Notes: generated by a model not told the origin, from the sequence alone. A DNA stretch of 64,000 nt from CAWCFV01 sp963794995 (GCA_963794995.1 CAWCFV010000002.1:248001-312000), one strand, 5' to 3'; shown: positions 43,788 to 54,604, numbered from the stretch's first letter. A program made the numbers and translations.

Positions 43788-46700
43788 ATGTCCAGCACCC
43801 GCGTGTCGAGCTCCGCCGCAGGCCTTCGCGAGGCCCTGGCGACCCGTGTCGTCGTCGCCGACGGGGCGATGGGCACGATGCTGCAGGCGCAGGACCCGTC
43901 GCTGGACGACTTCGAGGGCCACGAGGGCTGCAACGAGGTCCTCAACGCGACCCGGCCGGACATCGTCCGGGCGGTGCACGAGGCCTACCTCGACGTCGGT
44001 GTCGACGCGGTCGAGACCAACACCTTCGGCGCCAACCTCGGCAACCTCGCCGAGTACGGCATCGAGGACCGGATCGAGGAGCTCGCCGAGGCGGGTGCCC
44101 GGATCGCCCGCGAGGTCGCGGACGAGCGGTCGACCGCGGACCAGCCGCGCTGGGTCATCGGGTCGGTCGGCCCGGGCACCAAGCTGCCGACCCTCGGGCA
44201 CGTGCCGTTCGCCGTGCTGCGCGACGCCTACGAGCAGCAGGTGCGCGGGATGCTGGCCGGCGGCGTGCGACGCGGTGCTCGTCGAGACCGCGCAGGACCT
44301 GCTGCAGGCCAAGGCGGCACTGATCGGTGCGCGGCGGGCCCTCACGGCCACCGGGTCCGAGGCGCCGCTCATCTGCCAGGTGACCGTCGAGACCACCGGG
44401 ACGATGCTGCTCGGCTCCGAGATCGGCGCCGCGCTCACCGCCCTGGAGCCGCTCGGCGTCGACGTGCTCGGGCTGAACTGCGCCACCGGGCCGGCCGAGA
44501 TGAGCGAGCACCTGCGTCACCTGTCGCGGCACGCGCGGGTCGCGCTGTCGTGCATGCCCAACGCCGGCCTGCCGGTGCTCGGCCGGGACGGGGCGTCGTA
44601 CCCGCTGACCCCGGAGGAGCTGGCCGAGGCGCACGACCACTTCACCCGGGACTTCGGTCTCGCCCTCGTCGGCGGGTGCTGCGGCACCACGCCCGAGCAC
44701 CTGCGCCAGGTGGTCGAGCGCGTCGGCGGGCGCGGGCTCGCCCCGCGGCGCCCGCGCCCCGAGGCCGGGGTCGCCTCGCTCTACCAGCAGGTGCCGTTCC
44801 GGCAGGACACCTCGTACCTCTCGATCGGCGAGCGCACCAACGCCAACGGCTCCAAGGCGTTCCGCGACGCGATGCTGGAGCAGCGCTGGGACGACTGCAT
44901 CGAGATCGCGCGCGACCAGACGCGCGACGGCGCGCATCTGCTCGACGTCTGCATCGACTACGTCGGTCGCGACGGCGTCGAGGACATGAAGGCGGTGGCG
45001 GGCCGGTTCGCCACCGCGTCGACGCTGCCGCTCGTCCTCGACTCCACCGAGCCGGCGGTCATCGAGGCGGGGCTGGAGCTGCTCGGCGGCCGGTCGGTCA
45101 TCAACTCGGTCAACTACGAGGACGGCGACGGCCCGGGGTCGCGCTTCGCCCGCGTCATGCCGGTCGTCAAGGAGCACGGCGCCGCGGTGGTGGCCCTGAC
45201 GCATCGACGAGGAGGGCCAGGCACGCACCGCCGACTGGAAGGTCGCCGTCGCCGACCCGCCTGATCGAGAACCTCACCGGCACCTGGGGCATGCACGTCG
45301 AGGACATCATCGTCGACACCCTCACGTTCCCCATCGCGACCGGGCAGGAGGAGACCCGGCGCGACGCGCTGGAGACCATCGAGGCGATCCGCCGGCTCAA
45401 GCGCGCCTACCCCGACGTGCAGACCACCCTCGGCGTCTCGAACGTCTCCTTCGGGCTCAACCCGGCCGCCCGCATCGTGCTGAACTCGGTGTTCCTCAAC
45501 GAGTGCGTCAAGGCCGGGCTCGACTCGGCGATCGTGCACGCCGCCAAGATCCTGCCGATGACCAAGATCGACGAGGAGGCCCGGGAGGTCGCACTCGACC
45601 TGGTCTACGACCGCCGTCGCGAGGGCTACGACCCGCTGCAGAAGTTCCTCGACCTGTTCGAGGGCGTCGACGCCGCCTCGGTGCGGGCGACCCGCGCCGA
45701 GGAGCTGATGGCGCTCCCGCTGGGCGAGCGGCTGGCCCGCCGGATCATCGACGGCGAGCGCAACGGGCTCGAGGCCGACCTGCGACGCCGCGCTCGACTC
45801 CGGCCGTACGGCGCTCGACATCGTCAACGACCACCTGCTGGCGGGGATGAAGGTCGTCGGCGAGCTCTTCGGCAAGGGCGAGATGCAGCTGCCGTTCGTG
45901 CTCCAGTCGGCCGAGGTGATGAAGACCGCGGTCGCCTAGCTCGAGCCGCACATGGAGAAGACCGACGAGGACGGCAAGGGCACGATCGTGCTGGCGACCG
46001 TCAAGGGCGACGTGCACGACATCGGCAAGAACCTCGTCGACATCATCCTCACCAACAACGGCTTCAACGTCGTCAACATCGGCATCAAGCAGCCGGTCTC
46101 GGCGATCCTCGAGGCCGCCGACGAGCACCGGGCCGACGTGATCGGGATGTCCGGCCTGCTGGTGAAGTCGACCGTGATCATGAAGGAGAACCTCGAGGAG
46201 ATGAACTCCCGGGGCTCGCCGCCCGTTGGCCGGTCCTCCTCGGCGGTGCGGCGCTCACCCGCGCCTACGTCGAGCAGGACCTCGCCGAGGTCTACGAGGG
46301 CGAGGTCCGCTACGCCCGCGACGCGTTCGAGGGGCTGCGGCTGATGGACGCCCTCATCGCGGTGAAGCGGGGGCTGCCGGGCGCCGAGCTGCCCGCCCTG
46401 CGCCCGCGCCGGGTCAAGCCGGCCGGCCGGCCGGACCGGACCGCACCCGAGGACATGCCGGCCCGCTCGGACGTCGCCACCGACAACCCCGTGCCGCACG
46501 CCGCCGTTCTGGGGGAGCCGGGTGGTCAAGGGCATCGCCGCTCGCGGAGTACGCGGCCCTGCTCGACGAGCGCGCCACGTTCATGGGCCAGTGGGGCCTG
46601 CGCTCGTCGCGCGGCAGCGACGGTCCGACGTACGAGGAGCTCGTCGAGACCGAGGGCCGGCCGCGGCTGCGGGCGTGGCTGGAGCGTCTGCAGACCGAGC

Positions 46701-47296
46701 GGCTGCTGGAGGCCGCCGTCGTCTACGGCTACTTCCCGGTCGTCAGCGAGGGCGACGACCTGGTCGTGCTGGAGGCGCCGTCGACCGACGCGCCCGAGCG
46801 CTACCGGTTCACCTTCCCGCGGCAGCGGCACGACCGCCACCTCTGCCTGGCCGACTTCTTCCGGCCGAGGGACTCCGGCGAGGTCGACGTCCTGGGCCTG
46901 CAGCTCGTGACGGTCGGGTCGCGGATCGCCGAGGTCACCTCGGAGCTGTTCGCCGCCGACGCCTACCGCGACTACCTCGAGCTGCACGGGCTGTCGGTGC
47001 AGCTCACCGAGTCGCTCGCCGAGTACTGGCACACGCGGATGCGCGACGAGCTCGGGTACGCCGGCGAGGACCCGGACGCCCCCGAGGACTACTTCGACCA
47101 GAAGTACCGCGGCTCCCGGTTCTCCTTCGGCTACCGCGCCTGCCCCGACCTCGAGGACCGCGCCAAGCTGGTCGAGCTGCTGGAGCCGGAGCGCATCGGG
47201 GTGAAGCTGTCCGAGGAGTTCCAGCTGCACCCCGAGCAGTCCACCGACGCCCTCGTCCTGCACCACCCCGAGGCGACGTACTTCAACGCCAAGTGA
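43788..47296 (+). pseudogene. metH: Cobalamin-dependent methionine synthase, interrupted by several lesions
   Basis: All MetH domains can be read but in several frames: homocysteine-binding (MQAQDPSLDDFEGHEGCNEV, CGTTPEHL), pterin-binding (ERTNANGSKAFRDAML), cobalamin cap and binding (GDVHDIGKNLVDIIL, the B12 His motif), and activation domain (ATFMGQWGLRSSRG ... SEYWHTRMR). Lesions: inserted bases near 44265, 45202, 45256, 45782, 46497 and 46540; one missing G in the run at 46211-46214; and in-frame TAG at 45937 where TAC (Tyr) is expected. Restoring these gives a full protein of about 1170 residues. TAGACT before the ATG is a leaderless promoter. I see no cobalamin riboswitch in the 80-base upstream gap. 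Confidence 0.85.
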
Positions 47297-47955
47297 GCGC
47301 GTTGCCGGCAGCGGTCCTGTTCGACCTGGACGGGACGCTGATCGACACCGAGCCGCTGTGGATGGCGCAGGAGCAGGCGCTGGCCCGCGCGCACGGCGGG
47401 AGCTGGACGGCCGAGCAGGCGGTGGCGTGCATCGGTCAGCCGATCCCGGTGTCGGCGACGCGGCTCCGGGACGAGGGCGGCGTCGACCTGGCGGTCGAGG
47501 AGATCGTCGACCGGCTGCTCGACGGTGTGGTGTCCGCGGTCGGCGCCGGGGTGCCCTGGCAGCCGGGCTCTCGCGAGCTGTTGTCGGCGCTGGGCGCGGC
47601 CGGTGTCCCGCTCGCGCTCGTGACGATGTCCTACCGGCGTCTCGCGGAGGCCGTCCTCGGCGACCTGCCCCGGGGGGTCTTCGCCGCAGTCGTGACCGGT
47701 GACGAGGTGGGTCACGGCAAGCCGCACCCGGAGCCGTACCTCACCGCCGCGGCGCTGCTGGGCGTCGACCCACACCGGTGCGTCGTCGTCGAGGACTCGC
47801 CCGCGGGTATCGCCTCCGGCCTCGCGGCAGGGGCCGCCGTGGTGGCGGTTCCCCACGTCGCGCCGCTGCCCGAGCATCCGGGTGTGACCGTCGTCGCCGG
47901 CCTGGCGGATCTCGACCCGGAGCGGCTGGGAGCGCTGGTGCGACCCCGGGTCTGA
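47293..47955 (+). CDS. HAD superfamily hydrolase (beta-phosphoglucomutase-like subfamily)
   Basis: 220 residues. Motif I is LFDLDGTLIDTEPLW, motif II LALVTMSYRR, motif III and IV GHGKPHPEPYLTAA and CVVVEDSPAGI. The C1 cap lies between motifs I and II. It is a phosphatase or phosphomutase of unknown substrate. The GTG start overlaps the metH stop (GTGA), so it is translated together with it. Confidence 0.9.
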   Translation: MSALPAAVLFDLDGTLIDTEPLWMAQEQALARAHGGSWTAEQAVACIGQPIPVSATRLRDEGGVDLAVEEIVDRLLDGVVSAVGAGVPWQPGSRELLSALGAAGVPLALVTMSYRRLAEAVLGDLPRGVFAAVVTGDEVGHGKPHPEPYLTAAALLGVDPHRCVVVEDSPAGIASGLAAGAAVVAVPHVAPLPEHPGVTVVAGLADLDPERLGALVRPRV

Positions 47956-47958
47956 CGG

Positions 47959-50499
47959 CTACTCGGTGGTGATGGCCCGCAGGACGTCGAGCCGGGCCGC
48001 CCGCCGGGCCGGCCACACGGCCGCTATGACACCGATCACGGCCCCGACCAGCAGGTAGACGGCGAGCTGGCCGTAGGGGATCACCAGCTGGTCGATCCCC
48101 TCGTCGTTCAGCGCGGTGACGAGTGCGGCTCCCAGGGCCACGCCGAGTGCCAGCCCGAGCAGGGTGCCGAAGATCGAGATCACCACGGACTCGAGCCGGA
48201 TCATGCGGCGCACCTGGCGCCGGCCCATGCCCACGGCGCGCAGCAGCCCGATCTCCCTGGTGCGCTCGATGACCGACAGGGCCAGGGTGTTCACGATGCC
48301 CAGGGCGGCGATGAGCACGGCCAGGGCGAGCAGGACGAAGATGAAGCTGAGCAGCTGGTTGATCTGCTGGCGCTGCTCCTCCTTGAACTCGCTCTGGTCG
48401 CGGATCTTGAGGTTGGAGACGTCGGCCGCCGAGGTGATCGCGGCGCGGACCGCCTCGACGTCGGCGTCCGGCGCGACGGTCATGGCCACGACCATGTCCA
48501 GCTTCTGGGTGTAGTTCTGCTCGTAGGTCTCCAGGCTGATCAGGTAGTCGCCCGCGATCGGGTTCTCGGCGTAGACGCCACCGATGGTGAGCGAGGTCGC
48601 ACCGGTCCGGCCGAACGTCACCGGCACGGCGTCGCCGACGGACCACCCCCGGTCGTCCGCCGCCTTCTCGCTGACCAGCAGACCGCTCGACGACAGGGCC
48701 CCGACCTCACCGCGCAGGACGTCGAGCTGGAGCGTCTGGTCGACCGTGTCGGCGTTGACGCCCTGCAGGCTGACGACGCCGCCCTCCACCAGGGCCTGCC
48801 CGCTGCGGAAGGAGGTGACCGCCGCGATGCCTTCGACGCCGGCGATCTCACGGGCGACGTTGCCCGGGATCGGCATGAAGTCACCGGAGGTCACGATGAA
48901 GTCGGCACCGACGCTCCGGTCGATGATGGCGTTCGCGCTCTTGGTGATCGACGCGCCCAGCACCCCGCCGGCGGCGACCAGTGCCAGACCGATCATCAGG
49001 GCTGACGCGGTGGCGGCCGTCCGGCGTGGGCTACGGCGCGCGTTCTCGCGCGCCAGGCGTCCGGTGGAGCCCCAGAGGCGCGGCAGCACCGCGCCCAGCC
49101 CGCCGATCATGGGGCGGCTGAGGAACGGGCTGAGCATCGCGGCGCCGAGGAAGATCCCCAGGGCGCCGATGCCGACCCAGAGGATGCCGGCGCCGCCGAC
49201 CAGCCCGGCCGCCATGGCCGCCACGCCGGTCGCGAGCACCAGCGTCCCTGCGACGGCGCGGCGGCGCAGCGACGACGCGGGGAGCGCGACGTCGTCGCCG
49301 AGGGCGGCGACCGGCGGGATGTGGGTGGCCCGGCGGGCCGGGCCGATGGCGGAGAGCACGGTCACGACGACGCCGGTGAGGTAGGCCCAGAGCACGGTGT
49401 TCGCCCGGAAGACGAGCCCGTCGGAGGGCAGGTCACCGAGCAGGGCGCCCACGAGGGCCTGCAGCCCGTAGGAGAGGAGCACGCCGAGGCCCAGCCCGAG
49501 GGTGGAGCCCAGCAGCCCGACGACGACCGCCTCCAGCACCACCGCCCGGTTGACCTGGCGGCGGCTGGCGCCCAGGGCGCGGAGCAGCGCCAGCTCGCGG
49601 CTGCGCTGGGCCACCAGCATGCTGAAGGTGTTGAAGATGATGAACGAGCCGACGAAGATCGAGATGACCGCGAAGACCAGCAGGAAGATGCTGAAGAAGC
49701 TCAGCGCGTCCTTGATGTTGCCGGACTCCTCGGCAGCGAGCTGCTCCCCGGTCAGGGCGACGTACCCGGCGGGCAGCACCGCCCGCACCCGCGACCGCAG
49801 CTCCGTGTCGCTGACCGTGCCGTCGCCCAGCGCGAGCACCTCGCTGTAGGCGCCGGCCTCGGAGAACTGGCTCTGTGCGGTGACGGGGTCGAACAGGGTG
49901 ATGGTCGCGCCGGCCAGGCCGGTGCCGTCGCCGAAGCCGACGATCCCGGTGACGGTGGCCTGCAGCGGACCGGTCTGGGTGAGGACGCCGACCCGGTCGC
50001 CCACCTCGAGCTCGTTGTCGGTCGCGGTGGCCGAGTCGACGGCCACCTCGCCCTCGGCGGCGGGGGCGGCGCCGTCGACGAGCCGGTACGGGTTGAGGGC
50101 GCTGGACCCGATCCAGGCGCCGCCGATCGTCGGCGCCCCGCTGGTCTCGACCACCGTGCCGTCCGGCCGGACCAGCTGGGCGAAACCGGCGAAGTCGCCC
50201 TGCGCCTCGCGGACGCCCTCGACCCCGCGGACCAGCTCGAGGACCTCGGCGGGCACCGGCGGCCGGGACTGCGCCGGGTCGCCGCCGTCGGTCACGCTGA
50301 CCTGGAACGCCGACTTCCCCCGGACCCCCACGTCGGTGCCGGAGTAGGCCGTCGCGAACAGCTTGTCGAAGGTCGAGTTGAGGGTGTCGCCGAGCATCAG
50401 CGTGCCCGCCACGAACGAGACGCCCAGCACCACGGCCAGTGCTGTCAGCAGCAGCCGCAGCTTGCGGGCGAGCAGGCTCTTGAAGGTGACACGGAGCAT
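47959..50499 (-). CDS. ABC transporter permease, MacB/FtsX-like, two permease modules
   Basis: 846 residues with a cleavable-looking first span, a large extracytoplasmic domain (about 40-250), three spans forming the first FtsX domain (about 265-385), a middle extracytoplasmic domain (about 500-700), and the second FtsX domain (about 715-840: ALAVLIAALGIVNTLALSVI, ERTREIGLLRAVGMGRRQVR). These permeases export lipoproteins, peptides or act in signalling; substrate unknown. Paired with the ATPase gene four bases upstream. Confidence 0.9.
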   Translation of the reverse strand: MLRVTFKSLLARKLRLLLTALAVVLGVSFVAGTLMLGDTLNSTFDKLFATAYSGTDVGVRGKSAFQVSVTDGGDPAQSRPPVPAEVLELVRGVEGVREAQGDFAGFAQLVRPDGTVVETSGAPTIGGAWIGSSALNPYRLVDGAAPAAEGEVAVDSATATDNELEVGDRVGVLTQTGPLQATVTGIVGFGDGTGLAGATITLFDPVTAQSQFSEAGAYSEVLALGDGTVSDTELRSRVRAVLPAGYVALTGEQLAAEESGNIKDALSFFSIFLLVFAVISIFVGSFIIFNTFSMLVAQRSRELALLRALGASRRQVNRAVVLEAVVVGLLGSTLGLGLGVLLSYGLQALVGALLGDLPSDGLVFRANTVLWAYLTGVVVTVLSAIGPARRATHIPPVAALGDDVALPASSLRRRAVAGTLVLATGVAAMAAGLVGGAGILWVGIGALGIFLGAAMLSPFLSRPMIGGLGAVLPRLWGSTGRLARENARRSPRRTAATASALMIGLALVAAGGVLGASITKSANAIIDRSVGADFIVTSGDFMPIPGNVAREIAGVEGIAAVTSFRSGQALVEGGVVSLQGVNADTVDQTLQLDVLRGEVGALSSSGLLVSEKAADDRGWSVGDAVPVTFGRTGATSLTIGGVYAENPIAGDYLISLETYEQNYTQKLDMVVAMTVAPDADVEAVRAAITSAADVSNLKIRDQSEFKEEQRQQINQLLSFIFVLLALAVLIAALGIVNTLALSVIERTREIGLLRAVGMGRRQVRRMIRLESVVISIFGTLLGLALGVALGAALVTALNDEGIDQLVIPYGQLAVYLLVGAVIGVIAAVWPARRAARLDVLRAITTE

Positions 50500-50503
50500 C
50501 GGG

Positions 50504-51280
50504 TCAGCCCTCGCGCTGGGCGGGGGCGTCGAAGCTCTTCATCCGGTCGAGGACCATCTCGGCGGTCGGCGCCTGCATCTCGTCGACGATGCGACCGTCG
50601 GCAAGGAAGACGACCCGGTCGGAGTAGGCGGCCGCGGCCGGGTCGTGGGTCACGACCACGATCGACTGGCCCATGTCGCGGACCGAGTCCTGCAGGAAGG
50701 TGAGCACCTCGGCACCGGCCCGCGAGTCGAGGTTCCCGGTCGGCTCGTCGGCGAAGACCACCTCGGGACGTGACGCCAGCGCGCGGGCGACCGCGACGCG
50801 CTGCTGCTGGCCGCCGGAGAGCTCACTGGGGCGGTGCCGGAGCCGGTCGCCCAGGCCGACCGTGGCGATGACGTGGTCGAGCCACTCCCGGTCGGGGGTC
50901 CGGCCGGCGATGTCCATGGGCAGGGTGATGTTCTCCAGCGCGGTCAGCGTCGGCACCAGGTTGTAGGCCTGGAAGATGAAGCCGAGGCTGTCGCGGCGCA
51001 GCCGGGTGAGGCGCTTGTCGTCGAGCGTGGTCAGGTCGACGTCGCCGATGAACGCCGACCCGGAGGTGGCCGAGTCCAGCCCGGCCATGCAGTGCATGAG
51101 GGTCGACTTCCCGGACCCGGAAGGGCCCATGATCGCCGTGAAGCGGCCCCGCTCGAACGCGCACGAGACGGCGTCGAGGGCGACGACCCGGGTGTCACCG
51201 GACCCGTAGACCTTGGTGAGGTCGACGGCGCGGGCGGCCGCGTCGGTGGTGGTGCCGAGGGGTGCGGTGCTGGTGGTCAC
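50504..51280 (-). CDS. ABC transporter ATP-binding protein (LolD/MacB-like)
   Basis: 258 residues: Walker A MGPSGSGKST, Q-loop FQAYNLVPTLTALEN, signature LSGGQQQRVAVARAL, Walker B VVFADEPTGNLD and H-loop VTHDPAAAAY. The LolD-like grouping matches the FtsX-type permease downstream. GTG at 51280 has CAGGAG five bases upstream. Confidence 0.93.
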   Translation of the reverse strand: MTTSTAPLGTTTDAAARAVDLTKVYGSGDTRVVALDAVSCAFERGRFTAIMGPSGSGKSTLMHCMAGLDSATSGSAFIGDVDLTTLDDKRLTRLRRDSLGFIFQAYNLVPTLTALENITLPMDIAGRTPDREWLDHVIATVGLGDRLRHRPSELSGGQQQRVAVARALASRPEVVFADEPTGNLDSRAGAEVLTFLQDSVRDMGQSIVVVTHDPAAAAYSDRVVFLADGRIVDEMQAPTAEMVLDRMKSFDAPAQREG

Positions 51281-51374
51281 CAGGGCTCCTGGGACGGAGG
51301 GGCAGGACAGGACGTCTGTGCCACCGTAGGAGCAACCGCCGTCAGGTCCCAGCGCTTTCGGGGTGCGGCGGGAC

Positions 51375-52304
51375 TCAGACCTCGTCGCCCGGCGTGTGCG
51401 GGGAGGGGCGCTCGTCCGCGGCACGGGCGCCGGGCAGGACCGGCGTACCCAGCCCCGGCAGCACCGGCAGCTGAGGGGGAGTGCCGCCGAAAGCGGGGCA
51501 GAGCGCCTGGTGGTCGCACCAGTCGCAGAGCCGGCTGGGGCTCGGGCGCCAGTCGCCACGCTCGGTGGCCCGCTGGATCGCCTCCCAGATGGCGCCCACC
51601 TTGCGCTCGGTGGCCCGCAGGTCCGCCTCGTCGGGCTCGTAGCGCAGCACCTCGTTGCTGCCCAGGTAGAGCAGCTGCAGCAGCCGCGGCACCTCGCCGC
51701 GCAAGCGCCACAGCACCAGGGCGTAGAACCTCATCTGGAACATGGCCTTGGACTCGAAGCCCTCGCGCGGGGCGCGGCCCGTCTTGTAGTCGACCACGCG
51801 CAGCGCCCCGCCCGGTGCGACGTCGAGCCGGTCGACGTACCCCCGCAGACGCAGGCCGGAGTCGAGGTCGCACTCGACGAACATCTCCCGCTCGGCGGGC
51901 TCGAGCAGGGTCGGGTCCTCGAGCCCGAAGTAGGTGTCGAGGAGGTCGCGGGCGGAGGCCAGCCAGGTGTCGCGGCCCGCGTCGTCGTCGAAGAGCTCCG
52001 CCAGGCCGGGCTCCTCGGCGAGCAGGCGCTCCCACTCGGGGACCACCAGGGCGTGCGCCCGGGACGGCACCCGGTCGGGCGCCGGCAGGTCGAACAGCCG
52101 CTCGAGCACGGCGTGCACCACGGTGCCCCGGGTGGCGGCCGGGCTGGGCTTCTCGGGCAGGCGGTCGATGACCCGGAAGCGGTACAGCAGCGGGCAGGTG
52201 AGGAAGTCGCTGGCCCGCGACGGCGACAGCGACGGCGCCCGGTGCTCCGCCGTGGGGGCCTCGTCGGGGGCCGGCGGGAGGTCCGCGCCCAGCTCCGTGC
52301 TCAT
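51375..52304 (-). CDS. RecB-type PD-(D/E)XK nuclease with Fe-S cluster motif
   Basis: 309 residues. The nuclease core is RLRGYVDRLDVAPGGALRVV then DYKTG (Asp/Asp/Lys) with ERKVGAIWEAIQRATERGDW helix. An N-terminal Cys (FLTCPLLYRF) and a C-terminal CDWCDHQALC cluster together make the four-Cys iron-sulfur site seen in AddB/Cas4-like nucleases. It is likely a single-strand DNA exonuclease; no cas genes are near. ATG at 52304 chosen over the one at 52316. The last 35 residues are disordered. Confidence 0.9.
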   Translation of the reverse strand: MSTELGADLPPAPDEAPTAEHRAPSLSPSRASDFLTCPLLYRFRVIDRLPEKPSPAATRGTVVHAVLERLFDLPAPDRVPSRAHALVVPEWERLLAEEPGLAELFDDDAGRDTWLASARDLLDTYFGLEDPTLLEPAEREMFVECDLDSGLRLRGYVDRLDVAPGGALRVVDYKTGRAPREGFESKAMFQMRFYALVLWRLRGEVPRLLQLLYLGSNEVLRYEPDEADLRATERKVGAIWEAIQRATERGDWRPSPSRLCDWCDHQALCPAFGGTPPQLPVLPGLGTPVLPGARAADERPSPHTPGDEV

Positions 52305-52377
52305 GACCGGGGACACTACGACCGACCCCGGACAGGACGCGGGAGGCGCCGTCCCGCACCGGACCTAGACTCGGCCC

Positions 52378-53553
52378 GTGGACGACGGACCCGACGAGCG
52401 GCCGCGACGGCCGGCCGGGTCGACCGGGTCGGGCGGACGCATCGTGATCGCACGCCCCTTCGGGGTGCCGGTCGACGTGACACCCGCCTGGTTCCTCGTC
52501 GCCGCGCTGATCACCTGGGGCTTCGGCGAGACGGTGGAGCAGCTCGTGCCCGGCCTCGGCCCGTGGCGGTACGCGGTGTCGCTGGCCTTCGCCCTGCTGC
52601 TCTACCTGTCGGTGTTCGTCCACGAGCTCAGCCACACCGTCGTCGCCCTGCGCTCCGGGCTGCCCGTGCGGCGGATCAGCCTGCACGTCCTCGGCGGGGT
52701 CTCCGAGATCGAGCGCCCGGCGCAGACGCCGGGCCGCGAGGCGGGCATCGCGCTGGCCGGACCGCTCGTCTCGTTGCTCCTCGCGGCGCTGGGCCTCCTG
52801 GCCGCGGAGCTCTTCGAGCCGGGCTCGGTCGCGAGGCTGCTGGCCAGGGCCCTGATGCTGAGCAACCTGCTCGTGGGCCTGTTCAACCTGCTGCCCGGAC
52901 TGCCGCTGGACGGTGGCCGGGTGCTCTCCGCGGCCGTCTGGGCGGCCACCGGCCGCAGGCACACCGGCACCGTGGTGGCCGGCCACCTGGGGCGGGCGCT
53001 GGCCCTGAGCCTGCTCGGCGTCCCGTTCCTGGTCGCGCAGCTGCGGGGCACCGATGTCTCCCTGGTCGACCTGCTCTGGGCGGTGCTGCTCGGTGCGTTC
53101 ATCTGGGTGGGCGCCTCGCAGGCGATCCTCCAGGGCGGTGTCCAGCAGCGGCTGCCCGCCGTCTCGGCCCGGGCGCTGACCCGGCGGGCGATCCCGGTAC
53201 GGCCGGACCTCCCCCTGGGCGAGGCCCTGCGGCAGGCACACCGGTCCGGTGCCGGCGGCCTGGTCGTGGTGGACGCTGACGGCGTGCCGATGGGGCTGGT
53301 GTCCGAGCACCAGGTGCGCTCGGTGCCGGCGGAGCGGCACCCCTGGGTGGCCGTCGGCGACCTGAGCCGCCGGCTCTCGCCGGAGCTGACGCTGCGGGCC
53401 GACCTGGCGGGACAGGAGCTGGTGACGACGATGACCTCGCACCCGGCCGGGGAGTACCTCGTGGTGGAGGCCAACGGCGACATCTACGGGACGCTGGCCG
53501 CCGCGGACGTCGAGCACGCCCTGACCGGCGCCAGGCCGGGCCGCCGCGCCTAG
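52378..53553 (+). CDS. Site-2 protease (M50) family zinc metalloprotease with CBS-like tail
   Basis: 391 residues. Five to six membrane segments with the HExxH motif in FVHELSHTVVAL (about residues 80-91) and the partner motif FNLLPGLPLDGGRVL (about 175-190) supplying the third zinc ligand. The C-terminus has two CBS-type halves (SGAGGLVVVDADGVPMGLVS and YLVVEANGDIYGTLAAADVE), a common arrangement in S2P. It cleaves membrane-embedded substrates. Leaderless: TAGACT six bases before the GTG. The stop TAG doubles as the first three bases of the next gene's -10. Confidence 0.92.
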   Translation: MDDGPDERPRRPAGSTGSGGRIVIARPFGVPVDVTPAWFLVAALITWGFGETVEQLVPGLGPWRYAVSLAFALLLYLSVFVHELSHTVVALRSGLPVRRISLHVLGGVSEIERPAQTPGREAGIALAGPLVSLLLAALGLLAAELFEPGSVARLLARALMLSNLLVGLFNLLPGLPLDGGRVLSAAVWAATGRRHTGTVVAGHLGRALALSLLGVPFLVAQLRGTDVSLVDLLWAVLLGAFIWVGASQAILQGGVQQRLPAVSARALTRRAIPVRPDLPLGEALRQAHRSGAGGLVVVDADGVPMGLVSEHQVRSVPAERHPWVAVGDLSRRLSPELTLRADLAGQELVTTMTSHPAGEYLVVEANGDIYGTLAAADVEHALTGARPGRRA

Positions 53554-53564
53554 ACTCGCCGACC

Positions 53565-54485
53565 GTGCCGCCGACCGACGACCCCGACCCCGACGACCCC
53601 GCCGACCTCACGGAGCCCACGGGTGCCGCGCACCGCCGGGGACCCTTCGCCGTCGGGGACCGCGTGCAGCTGACCGACCCCAAGGGCCGGATGCACACGA
53701 TCACCCTGGTCGCCGGCAAGGAGTTCTTCACCCACAAGGGCTCGATGGCGCACGACGCGCTGATCGGGCACCCGGAGGGCACCACGGTCACGACAAGCGG
53801 GGGAGTGACCTACCTCGCGCTGCGGCCCCTGCTCGCCGACTACGTGCTGTCGATGCCGCGCGGCGCCGCGGTGGTCTACCCGAAGGACGCCGGCCAGGTG
53901 GTGCACATGGCCGACGTGTTCCCCGGCGCCAGGGTCGTCGAGGCGGGGGTCGGGTCGGGTGCCCTGACCATGTCGCTGCTGCGAGCGGTCGGCGACGGCG
54001 GTGTCGTGTCGTCCTACGAGCGACGCCAGGACTTCGCCGACATCGCCCGCACCAACGTCGAGACGTTCTTCGGCGGGCCGCACCCGGCCTGGCGGCTCAC
54101 CGTCGGCGACCTCGTCGAGTCCCTCGACGACACCGAGGTCGACCGGGTCGTCCTCGACATGCTCGCGCCGTGGGACTGCCTCGACGCGGTGTCCGGCGCG
54201 CTCGTGCCCGGCGGCGTGCTGATCTGCTACGTCGCGACGACCACCCAGCTCTCCCGGACGGCCGAGGCGATGCGCGAGCAGGGGACGTTCACCGAGCCGA
54301 GCGCGTGGGAGTCGCTGGTGCGCGGCTGGCACCTCGAGGGGCTGGCCGTCCGCCCTGAGCACCGGATGGTCGGGCACACCGGCTTCCTGCTCACCACCCG
54401 CCGGCTGGCCGACGGCGTCGCCCCGCCGCTCCGCCGCCGCCGGCCGTCCAAGGGCGCCTACGGCGAGAGCGCTGCCGAGTCCTGA
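53565..54485 (+). CDS. trmI: tRNA (adenine-N1)-methyltransferase (TrmI)
   Basis: 306 residues: N-terminal strand domain (GDRVQLTDPKGRMHTITLVA) then a Rossmann-fold methyltransferase with motif I VVEAGVGSGALTMSLLRAVG and catalytic region YERRQDFADIARTNVETFFG; TrmI makes m1A58 in the T loop of tRNA. It is a constant neighbour of the actinobacterial proteasome cluster. GTG start with TAGACT eight bases upstream, that hexamer overlapping the M50 stop codon. The next gene (arc) is 119 bases on with its own TAGGGT and a GGAGGTGA ribosome site. Confidence 0.93.
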   Translation: MPPTDDPDPDDPADLTEPTGAAHRRGPFAVGDRVQLTDPKGRMHTITLVAGKEFFTHKGSMAHDALIGHPEGTTVTTSGGVTYLALRPLLADYVLSMPRGAAVVYPKDAGQVVHMADVFPGARVVEAGVGSGALTMSLLRAVGDGGVVSSYERRQDFADIARTNVETFFGGPHPAWRLTVGDLVESLDDTEVDRVVLDMLAPWDCLDAVSGALVPGGVLICYVATTTQLSRTAEAMREQGTFTEPSAWESLVRGWHLEGLAVRPEHRMVGHTGFLLTTRRLADGVAPPLRRRRPSKGAYGESAAES

Positions 54486-54604
54486 CCGGCCCGGTAACGC
54501 ATTGGACGACACGCAGCCGTGCAGGTCCCGGCGAGACGTGCCGAATGTAGGGTCACAGAGGTACGGCTCCCGCTCCGGGAGTACCCGCAAGGGGAGGTGA
54601 CGAG

